A stretch of DNA of 34,696 nt, taken from the IMG/VR virus record IMGVR_UViG_3300047554_000049, positions 1-34,696 of that record; one strand, 5' to 3'. A model generated the notes under the pieces. That model had not been told where the DNA came from. It saw only the letters and a list, made by a program, of their open reading frames with translations, and did no database searches. Source of the DNA: a virus. Position numbers and translations under genes: made by a program. Of this stretch, positions 28,131 to 34,696 are shown in pieces; the stretch's first letter is position 1, and every line of letters begins with the position of its first letter.

Positions 28131-30540
28131 ATTGGTTTTGTATTCCAGAAATAATGTCGTTGATACTCAAACTACTTGCAGGAGGCATACCTTGCTTGCT
28201 ACCCAAGATTCCCATCAAATCGTTGTAACTCAGGTTTGATGGCTGTGAGTATTGCACAGGTGCTGGCACTTTGCCATAGTTGGGGTCTAGGAACTTCTCC
28301 CATTGAGTGCCAATCAGCAGATTACGATTGCCAAAGTTAATTGGAGGCAATTGTGTGGCTGGCGCAACAGTCGGCTTAGGAGGAGTTTTCCAACTTTCTG
28401 GAACAGGAACAATTGGGTACTGAGTAGCACCACCACCAGACATTGCACTACCTGCACCAAGCAGACCAGCAGCAGTTAAACCAAGTTGAGCAGCCCTAAT
28501 TGGGTCAATAGTAGTTGTTTTTTCAGCAGTTACTGGTGTTACTTCCAATGGCACACTTGGTTGAATCAATGGAATCGTTGCAGCAGTAACAGCATCTGTA
28601 ATGCTTGATGGTTTTTGAGCAGTAATGGTCTGTGTTGGGACAGTTGTTGGTGTTGTTACTGTTGGAGTTGTTACAGGTGTTGTAGCCACAATAGCGTTAA
28701 TAATATCTTGAGTTGTTATAGGCTTTTGCGCTGTGATAGTTTGCGTAGGAACTGTAGAAGTCGTTACAGCAGTAGTTGTAGGCAATGTAGCTGTAATAGC
28801 GTTTACTACCTCTTGTGTAGTTAATGGTTTGTTGCTGGTTACAACTTGTTCAGCAATTGTTGCAGCCTGAGTAGGTGTAACTGTAGGAAGCGTTGCAGTA
28901 ATGGCATTTACTATATCTTGCGTAGTAGCAGGTCTGTTAGATGTAATTGTCTGCTCTGCTACTTTTGGTAAAGTAGTTTGTGTTCCTACATTAGCAGCAA
29001 TCTGGTTGTTAACCAAATCAATTACTGCTTGGTCAGTCATCTGCGATTTAGGCGCAGCAACAGTTACTGTTGGAGTAGTAGCTGCAATAGTGCTTAATAC
29101 GTTGCTCAATGATGGAGTAGTTGGCGCAGTAATAGAAACAGTACCACTATCTGTAACTGGAGTTGATACAGCAGTAGGAGTAAATATTGATGAGCCACCA
29201 GCATTAGTGATGAAGTCATCAATCTGAGCATTTGTTAAACCTGCTCGTTTTGCATCATTGATGAAGTTTGTTTCTGTGGCATCTGCAATCTGCTCTGGAG
29301 TCATGTTGTTAAAGTCAACAGGAACATCCATAGAAGAAATGTAGTTATTCAGTTCACGCCCTAAATAACCACCAGCACCACCAAGCAAAGCAGCACGAGC
29401 AATATCCTCTGCACTACCACCAGTTACTGCTTGCGTACCTGCACCAATGGTTGCGCCTGTAGCACCAGCCAATGTAGAACCAGTAAGACTTGGGAATGTC
29501 GTTGTTAGCAGATTTTGGATAAATGGCAGACCAACAGTAGATGCAGCCAATCCAATAACAGGGGCTGCTGCTCTCAATAAGCCTTGGTCACCACCACCTG
29601 CAAAAGTACCAGAGTCAATTACTTCACCAGTTTTGGGATTGTATGTTTCCCAATTAGCTGTGTTGTTTGGGTCAACTCGTGTTTCGTAAACTACTTGAGG
29701 AACACCTGCAATCTGTTCTTCAATGTTGTCGCCTTCGATAACAGTACCACGAGCAGTAGGAATTACACTTGTCTTTTGTACTTGTGCAATTGCTGCTGGA
29801 GTACTAGATGGCACTTCATTCTTAAACTGCGACAAAGCATCAATAACAGATTGGTTATAGATTGCTGTACCTTCAGCATTGGTATGTAAAGCATCCACTA
29901 ACAAATCTTTATTTTGCAGAATTTCGCCTTGAGTATTAACCAATGCTACGTTTGAATTAGCTTTTGCTACATCTTTGTAAATGGGGTCAACTTCAGGATT
30001 GAACTTGTTATCAATAACATCTTGAACAGATGTTGCATATGGCGAACCTGTCAAAACAACATTAACACCTTGGTCACCCAAAGTCTTAACAATCTGGTTT
30101 AGGTTGTCTTTAACAACTGCTTTATCTACACCTGTAATGAAGTCAACACCACCTGCTTGCAAGTAAACAGTAGCATTAGGGTCAAACTGACCACCACCTG
30201 CTAAGAATGTATTAAGTTGGTTTAGCGTATCAGCAGTAGTAGAACCACCAACAGCATAGTTAGATGTTTGCTGACCAGTAGCCTCTGTCAAAGCGTTTTG
30301 CAATGCTGTGTTGGTACTGTTCCAACTAGCACCTGCCATGATGTTGCCACTTAGCAAACCACCAGACTTACCACCTGTTGCGTTGGCTACATCCTCACCA
30401 GAGATGCCATATTGAGCCATTGCTGCTTGAGTAGTAGCAGCATCTGGACTTGAGCCTAAGAATGTACGAATGTCGTTATAAAGGTCATCGGCAGTACCAC
30501 CATTGTTTAAACGCCAAGCCAAAGCATCAGAAATAGCCAT
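28099..30540 (-). CDS. Virion protein with SGNH-hydrolase-like domain and tandem repeats
   Basis: 813 aa. An N-terminal helical part (1-60, with DDLYNDIRTFLGSSPD) precedes an SGNH/GDSL-like domain: GASW with Ser72 as nucleophile, NYAVGGST (94-101), QAGGVD (128-133, block III with Val in place of the usual Asn), and DALH (216-219) with the Asp/His pair. Then a Gly/Ala-rich region, a repeat region (about 527-650) and a Pro/Gln-rich end. SGNH enzymes remove acetyl or acyl groups from sugars, so it could act on cell-surface polysaccharide during entry. Position between portal and scaffold says it is a virion protein. Confidence 0.75.
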   Translation of the reverse strand: MAISDALAWRLNNGGTADDLYNDIRTFLGSSPDAATTQAAMAQYGISGEDVANATGGKSGGLLSGNIMAGASWNSTNTALQNALTEATGQQTSNYAVGGSTTADTLNQLNTFLAGGGQFDPNATVYLQAGGVDFITGVDKAVVKDNLNQIVKTLGDQGVNVVLTGSPYATSVQDVIDNKFNPEVDPIYKDVAKANSNVALVNTQGEILQNKDLLVDALHTNAEGTAIYNQSVIDALSQFKNEVPSSTPAAIAQVQKTSVIPTARGTVIEGDNIEEQIAGVPQVVYETRVDPNNTANWETYNPKTGEVIDSGTFAGGGDQGLLRAAAPVIGLAASTVGLPFIQNLLTTTFPSLTGSTLAGATGATIGAGTQAVTGGSAEDIARAALLGGAGGYLGRELNNYISSMDVPVDFNNMTPEQIADATETNFINDAKRAGLTNAQIDDFITNAGGSSIFTPTAVSTPVTDSGTVSITAPTTPSLSNVLSTIAATTPTVTVAAPKSQMTDQAVIDLVNNQIAANVGTQTTLPKVAEQTITSNRPATTQDIVNAITATLPTVTPTQAATIAEQVVTSNKPLTTQEVVNAITATLPTTTAVTTSTVPTQTITAQKPITTQDIINAIVATTPVTTPTVTTPTTVPTQTITAQKPSSITDAVTAATIPLIQPSVPLEVTPVTAEKTTTIDPIRAAQLGLTAAGLLGAGSAMSGGGATQYPIVPVPESWKTPPKPTVAPATQLPPINFGNRNLLIGTQWEKFLDPNYGKVPAPVQYSQPSNLSYNDLMGILGSKQGMPPASSLSINDIISGIQNQYGQTASRTMG
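28590..28960 (-). repeat. Four tandem degenerate 35-37-aa repeats
   Basis: Four copies of the unit Q-T-I-T-(S/A)-(N/Q)-(R/K)-P-x-T-T-Q-D-I-(V/I)-N-A-I-x-A-T, separated by Thr/Pro/Val-rich linkers. The last copy is degenerate. Likely a Thr/Pro-rich stalk. Confidence 0.8.
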
Positions 30541-30542
30541 GA

Positions 30543-32675
30543 TTAACCTTTAATCTCTACATTGGATGTAATGCCAGCACCAATTTTCATTGCTTTCAAT
30601 TGGGCTTCTGCTTCAAACTCTTGTTGCTTCATAGCAAAGTAAGCCTGTTGTTTCTCACGCTCAAGCATCAACTTAGCAGCTTCTTTCTCACGCATCAATT
30701 GCATCTCAAGAGCAGCTTTCTGTTGTGCCATCTCCATGTCAATCTGCTGTTGCTGTTGCTTCAACTGAATGTCAGCTTGTGCTTTAGCTTGGTTAGCTTG
30801 AATCTCAGCCTGTGTCCGAGCCATGATTGCTTGCACTTCTGGAGGCATTTGCTGTGGTTGTGGAGGAGGATTCGAGAGCATCTGGTCTTGCTCTGGTGTG
30901 ATTGGCTTGTAGAACTCAGCAGAATCCTTAAAGCCAGCAATCTCAACCATGCGTCCCAAGGTAGAACGATATTGAGCAGGGGAAACATAGGGATTGGCAG
31001 GGCCGTACTGAGCAATCAACTGCTCTTGCTTAGCCAGAACCATTGACAACATAGCCATCTGCTCTTGTCGGTTACCTGCACCCAAACCAACATTGATAGC
31101 CACATCGTATTGGTTAGCCCATGTACGAGGGTCAAACTCTACGAATTCACCACGCATACGCACCAGACGAGGCTTATCTTGGTACTTGCACAAGAGATGC
31201 AAGATTCCTTGGAACAAAGACTTAACACCAGTCTCTGCAAAGATTCGAGCCATCAGTTCAATCTTACCTGCGCCAGCTTGTTGCATCGAGGCAACGGCTG
31301 CTGCTGTGACATTCTGCAAGATAGCAGGGTCAAGACCTTGTGAAGCATCAGACACGCCAGTACGCTTAGACTGGACTGTATCCAAGTACTGAAGCATTGG
31401 GAAAGCCTGTGCTGCCACATTCTGCACAACCAGTTGTTGAACAGCATTAGGTGACTTAGCACGAATAACACCACCTGCGGTAGATGTAAGCAAATCGTCA
31501 AGGTTTACCTGACCTTCAACAGCAACCACTCGTGCATTGTTTGTCAGATATAAGTTATCCAACATTTGACGAGTAATAGTTGTCTTAATCAGTTGCAAGT
31601 CAGTTGTTCGGTCAGCAAGTGAGTTGCCAAAGAACTTGTGTGGAATTGGAATTGGACAGATTGAATGGAATGGAACATAGTCCACTTCTTCAACCATTTC
31701 CTTGCCATCCTCATCTTGGAGAATCTCGTTTGAAGCGTAGAAAACCTGAGTCAGAGTAGCAATGCCTTTGCCATTCATATCAGTCTTTACATAGCACTCA
31801 AAGACCTCAATCTCTTGCATTGATGGGTCATCAGTCTGCACTTGGTAAGGTTGCTCACCAGCAGAGTAACGAGCAACTCGCTCTGGCGTATATGCCAAAG
31901 CATCATCCATCTGCAATGATTCAACTTGCTTTTTGTTGAAACCCATAGCAATCAAGTCACTACGAGTCAACATCTGACGATGGGCTACGAATGGGCTGTC
32001 GGCAATAGTACGAGCCTTCTTGCTAATCAAGAACTCCTCTGGAGGAACATTCTCAATCGTAACTTTGCCTGATTTCTTACGCTTTTGGACTACGACATTG
32101 TGCGTAGAACCCATGACTGGCATACCAGTTGGGTCAAGGACTGGCTGACCCATTGGGTCATAGATTGGAAACTCTGTCGTATCTTGCTCGACAATTTCCA
32201 TTGTTTCATCACTCATTAGCATTGCTAACTCGTCATCAGACAAGTCAAAGTAACGCTCTTTTGTAATGTCTTCTTTGTTTTCCCAATATGCTTTTAGGAT
32301 GCCGTTCTTTTGCATCAAAGCATCTTTGAACCAGTCATGCAGAATGGCTACGCCTTCGTTGTCACGCAAAAACACCCAATTACAATAATCGGTGGCCTGT
32401 TTTGCGGACGCTTCGTCGGAAGGCCCTTGTGGCTCAAAGATAACAATATTATCTGAGCCTGTGAAAATACGAACTAAGCTAGGTAACGCACCATCAATCG
32501 CTTCTGCTACTTCTCCAGTAACGATTTGAGACTTACCTTCAACTTCATTGCCATATGGCTGTCGGAGATACGCTTCCAGAGCCTGTTTGCGCTGGTCAAC
32601 AGTTTCTGTCTCAATGTAGCCAATAGCATCATCAATCTCAGCTTGGAGGATTGACTTCAGTTCGTTCTGTTGCAT
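30543..32675 (-). CDS. Portal protein
   Basis: 710 aa, the size of P22/SU10-type portals. GEVAEAIDGALPSLVRIFTG, WVFLRDNEGVAILHDWFKDA, ENVPPEEFLISKKARTIADS, PIPHKFFGNSLADRTTDLQL and GLGAGNRQEQMAM are recurrent portal blocks. The C-terminal 110 residues are a Gln-rich coiled coil (EIQANQAKAQADIQLKQQQQ), the barrel region. Forms the dodecameric DNA channel. Follows TerL, before the SGNH-domain gene. Confidence 0.93.
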   Translation of the reverse strand: MQQNELKSILQAEIDDAIGYIETETVDQRKQALEAYLRQPYGNEVEGKSQIVTGEVAEAIDGALPSLVRIFTGSDNIVIFEPQGPSDEASAKQATDYCNWVFLRDNEGVAILHDWFKDALMQKNGILKAYWENKEDITKERYFDLSDDELAMLMSDETMEIVEQDTTEFPIYDPMGQPVLDPTGMPVMGSTHNVVVQKRKKSGKVTIENVPPEEFLISKKARTIADSPFVAHRQMLTRSDLIAMGFNKKQVESLQMDDALAYTPERVARYSAGEQPYQVQTDDPSMQEIEVFECYVKTDMNGKGIATLTQVFYASNEILQDEDGKEMVEEVDYVPFHSICPIPIPHKFFGNSLADRTTDLQLIKTTITRQMLDNLYLTNNARVVAVEGQVNLDDLLTSTAGGVIRAKSPNAVQQLVVQNVAAQAFPMLQYLDTVQSKRTGVSDASQGLDPAILQNVTAAAVASMQQAGAGKIELMARIFAETGVKSLFQGILHLLCKYQDKPRLVRMRGEFVEFDPRTWANQYDVAINVGLGAGNRQEQMAMLSMVLAKQEQLIAQYGPANPYVSPAQYRSTLGRMVEIAGFKDSAEFYKPITPEQDQMLSNPPPQPQQMPPEVQAIMARTQAEIQANQAKAQADIQLKQQQQQIDMEMAQQKAALEMQLMREKEAAKLMLEREKQQAYFAMKQQEFEAEAQLKAMKIGAGITSNVEIKG

Positions 32676-32823
32676 TTTTGTCCTTTGGAGGGCGACCCAT
32701 TCGGGGTTTTTCCAATTGTAAAGCTTTTACCACATTTTCCAATACTTCAATGCGGTTTTCAAGTTCTTTTACTTTTGGGGCTAAATTGACCCCTTGACGC
32801 TCTAAATACATCAGACAATCCAT
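32638..32823 (-). CDS. Small coiled-coil protein with basic GRPPKDK tail
   Basis: 61 aa. Coiled coil (PKVKELENRIEVLENVVKAL) and an AT-hook-like GRPPKDK. Overlaps TerL by 13 nt and portal by 38 nt. Could interact with DNA or terminase; inference only. Confidence 0.65.
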   Translation of the reverse strand: MDCLMYLERQGVNLAPKVKELENRIEVLENVVKALQLEKPRMGRPPKDKNATERTEVNPPS

Positions 32824-34073
32824 TTCGGTGCTTGGTTAATCGGTTTAGACCATGTACTGTGACCTTCATCAAGTCCAAGGGCTAAGTAGCGGAATGAGTC
32901 CGAGCCATGCGATGACCAGTCATGCAATGGACGCTCATAGAAAATCTTACGCTTCTCATCGTAATCTCTGCGGTAGTTTCTCAGGCAGTTCAGCCCTGTC
33001 TGGACTTTTGGCACATTAAACCAGCACCTTGGCAGCAAACGCCTTACAGCCTGAATACCATCATCTAATCCCATTCTGGGAGCAATCTTTATCTCTAGTC
33101 CTGCTTCCTCAAGCATTTCTAGTCGGCTTTTGCCAGAGCCTAACTCTCTGACCCTAACGTCATGGGGCAGGATATGCTCTGCTTTGGCATAGTCATTATC
33201 CCTAATCCACTTCACATAGTGGTCTAGTCCAACACCATGATTCTCGTAATAGTCAATCAGACGCACCTCAGTACCTACTAACTGAGCAACCCAGATAGAA
33301 GTTGAGTCACCCATTCCCAAATCCCAAGCAGTAAAAGTACGGCTTAGTTCCTCTCTGGGAATCTCTTGCATATGGTGCTTGTCTTCCAGTTCATTGAGAA
33401 TCTGACCATAGTAAGAGCCTTCTACAGCAGCGTCAAAGCTACATTCAAACTCTTGGCGGTACTTATCCTCACCCATCTCATTACGAGCAGCCTTGAGTTC
33501 TGTATCGTCAACTACCCCTGTCTCGGAGGCTTTAAACTCTAGCAAACCCCACCCATCCTCAGTTTCTGCCCTGTCTCGCAGTTCTTTGAAGTGGTTATGA
33601 CCTTTTGGTGTACCAATGAATAAGCACCACCCTTTGCGGTCTGTCAGCGCAGGGCGAACAATGTCTGTCCAAATCTTTGGGTTTTGGTCACCAACCTCGT
33701 CAATAATCACTCCGTCAAAAAACTGTCCTCGCAAAGAATCAGGATTGTCAGAGCCATATAGTTGGATTCGCCTACCCCAGAAGTCAACTCGTAATTCTGA
33801 GATGTTGTTAGTACCGCCTAGCGGTGTAGTGTATTTAACCAAGTAATCCCATGCCACCCTCTTGGCCTGACCATAGGTAGGCGCAATATAGGCATATCTT
33901 GGTGTCTCTCTTTGGTTTAGCACCGCATCACGGATTAGGTGATTGAGAGCAGCTACAGTTTTACCAAACCTTCGATGCGCCACTACGACTGCAAAGCGTT
34001 TGCCTTCCAGTAGCTCGTGAACCTTTAGTTGGTGTTCCCTTGGCCTGTAAGGGATTTCGATTACTTCGCCCAT
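32811..34073 (-). CDS. terL: Terminase large subunit
   Basis: 420 aa. Walker A with HRRFGKT (33-39), Walker B VIIDE (122-126), coupling motif FIGTPKG (152-158). The nuclease domain has Asp251 (AWDLGMGDST), Asp305 (LPHD) and Asp392 (HGSDSF), the RNase H-like metal triad. Cuts concatemeric DNA and drives packaging through the portal. ATG overlaps TerS by 13 nt. Confidence 0.96.
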   Translation of the reverse strand: MGEVIEIPYRPREHQLKVHELLEGKRFAVVVAHRRFGKTVAALNHLIRDAVLNQRETPRYAYIAPTYGQAKRVAWDYLVKYTTPLGGTNNISELRVDFWGRRIQLYGSDNPDSLRGQFFDGVIIDEVGDQNPKIWTDIVRPALTDRKGWCLFIGTPKGHNHFKELRDRAETEDGWGLLEFKASETGVVDDTELKAARNEMGEDKYRQEFECSFDAAVEGSYYGQILNELEDKHHMQEIPREELSRTFTAWDLGMGDSTSIWVAQLVGTEVRLIDYYENHGVGLDHYVKWIRDNDYAKAEHILPHDVRVRELGSGKSRLEMLEEAGLEIKIAPRMGLDDGIQAVRRLLPRCWFNVPKVQTGLNCLRNYRRDYDEKRKIFYERPLHDWSSHGSDSFRYLALGLDEGHSTWSKPINQAPKWIV

Positions 34074-34297
34074 GTAACTATGTGCTGAAGTGGTTGTTCA
34101 GAGTCTCCGCTTACTGTTACAGATGCCATATCAGGCATAGACTTACGCAATAGTATTTCAATTGCTTTCATCCGAGTAGGACTTAAGTCTTCATCTACAC
34201 CAAGTGCATGATTTTGCAAGACATTTAGTAATTGACTTACCTGTATTTTCTTGCGCACATCTTCTTGATGTAATTTATTTATCGGTCTTCCAGCCAT
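34061..34297 (-). CDS. terS: Terminase small subunit-like protein
   Basis: 78 aa, short for TerS. Helical core with QLLNVLQNHALG and SPTRMKAIEILLRKSMPDMA, then VTVSGDSEQPLQHIVTWAK. The pattern ALG...S..MKAIEILL.K..PD...V.VSG is found in small proteins ahead of TerL in podoviruses. An N-terminal HTH is not apparent. GAGGAG ribosome site. Binds packaging-site DNA in the family. Confidence 0.75.
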   Translation of the reverse strand: MAGRPINKLHQEDVRKKIQVSQLLNVLQNHALGVDEDLSPTRMKAIEILLRKSMPDMASVTVSGDSEQPLQHIVTWAK

Positions 34298-34352
34298 GTT
34301 TGACTCCTCTAGGGTTGGTCAAGGTTAAGTTAATCTACTAAGTGTTGTTTTT

Positions 34353-34604
34353 TCACCACTTAACTTTGTTTGCCCAATAAGCAGCACTCATCTTACCCTT
34401 GGCAATATTGTCTGCGTGACGAGCCTTAAACGCTTCGTTACGCTTAGAGCCATCAGGTGAGCCTTTTACGCCTTGTTGACCAAAGCGGATAAGTTTCACA
34501 TCTTCACCACTCTTTGCCAAAACAGCATGAGACTTGGTTGGATGATTAGGAGTCTTCTTAGGCTTGTTATAGCCAGAAAACTGCTCTGTGCCTCGTTTAA
34601 TCAC
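34353..34604 (-). CDS. Conserved small basic phage protein
   Basis: 83 aa, GTG start (GTGA overlap). PKKTPNHPTKSHAVLAKSGE, KLIRFGQQGVKGSPDGSKRN and AKGKMSAAYWANKVKW are very well conserved among podoviruses as I recall; likely a small virion or nucleic-acid-binding protein. The 55-nt gap downstream has only a ribosome site for TerS. Confidence 0.82.
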   Translation of the reverse strand: MIKRGTEQFSGYNKPKKTPNHPTKSHAVLAKSGEDVKLIRFGQQGVKGSPDGSKRNEAFKARHADNIAKGKMSAAYWANKVKW

Positions 34605-34696
34605 TTTTTAGGCTTCTTTGCTTTGTTCTTTGCAGTACGCTCACCACGCACAGGCATAGGTTTAGGCTTCTTCATCAGCTTCTGCATCATCTCCAG
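34601..34696 (-). CDS. C-terminal end of a basic protein (partial, 5' end off window)
   Basis: 31 codons and a stop enter from the right edge (EMMQKLMKKPKPMPVRGERT, then Lys-rich end AKNKAKKPKK). Stop overlaps the GTG of the next gene. The start is outside or at Met3; the length cannot be known. Confidence 0.6.
   Translation of the reverse strand: MEMMQKLMKKPKPMPVRGERTAKNKAKKPKK

Noticed and set aside
31065-31392. Plus-strand open frames opposite the portal gene
   Set aside because: Antisense shadows of a strongly conserved gene, with no features of their own.
1-34696. tRNA genes, CRISPR arrays, insertion sequences, attachment sites, integrase
   Set aside because: Looked for cloverleaf-like stretches, regularly spaced repeats, transposase motifs and tyrosine/serine recombinase motifs; none seen by eye.

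Overview
The window is part of a tailed-phage genome (Caudoviricetes), most likely a short-tailed podovirus with SU10/P22-type head genes. The evidence is a contiguous set of small and large terminase, portal, scaffold, major capsid protein, head-tail adaptor, tail hub, tail fibres and a full lysis cassette. The sequence is AT-leaning, has no host housekeeping genes, no tRNA, no integrase and no CRISPR array. Several small accessory proteins resemble families I associate with phages of Burkholderiales and freshwater bacteria, so a betaproteobacterial freshwater host is my inference and is not proven by the sequence.

Layout. Late genes lie on the minus strand and read right to left, from about 34.7 kb down to 9.66 kb. 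In order they are: a cut-off basic protein, a small conserved protein, TerS, TerL, a coiled-coil protein, portal, a large virion protein with an SGNH-hydrolase-like domain and tandem repeats, a small protein, scaffold, capsid, a terminator, two connector genes, a tail hub, a beta-rich structural protein, three internal-virion/ejection-like proteins, two tail-fibre proteins, a fibre-assembly chaperone, a run of tiny membrane proteins, Rz with embedded Rz1, a GH19 endolysin, a HExxH protein, a metallophosphoesterase and a last tiny membrane protein. They converge, with a 33-nt antisense overlap, on a short plus-strand early operon at 7.5-9.7 kb. That operon has three microproteins, an ERF single-strand annealing protein, an SSB-like protein, a PD-(D/E)XK nuclease, a MazG-like pyrophosphohydrolase and a small unknown.

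The plus operon starts at a divergent control region (7392-7527). From the same region a minus-strand early operon runs left: a 50-aa Cro-like repressor, a winged-helix protein, a DUF1376-type replication protein, a cytosine-5 methyltransferase, a VRR-NUC nuclease, many tiny genes coupled by 4-nt ATGA/GTGA overlaps, a glutaredoxin, an N6/N4 adenine/cytosine methyltransferase and an HNH protein. A terminator near 500 ends it, and a Cys-rich protein running off the left edge follows. DNA polymerase and helicase are not in view and may lie further left.

The observations most worth following are four. (1) The cytosine methyltransferase gene carries a second same-strand frame open along its whole length, whose C-terminus looks like a recognisable phage protein family. 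(2) An 18-bp promoter/operator motif occurs as an inverted pair in the divergent region and once more ahead of a downstream early gene, with the Cro-like gene predicted to be leaderless. (3) An SGNH-like domain sits in a virion protein just downstream of portal. (4) Microproteins are unusually dense: ten genes of 58 aa or less that encode predicted membrane or unknown peptides. All function calls come from reading motifs by eye; no database search was possible.
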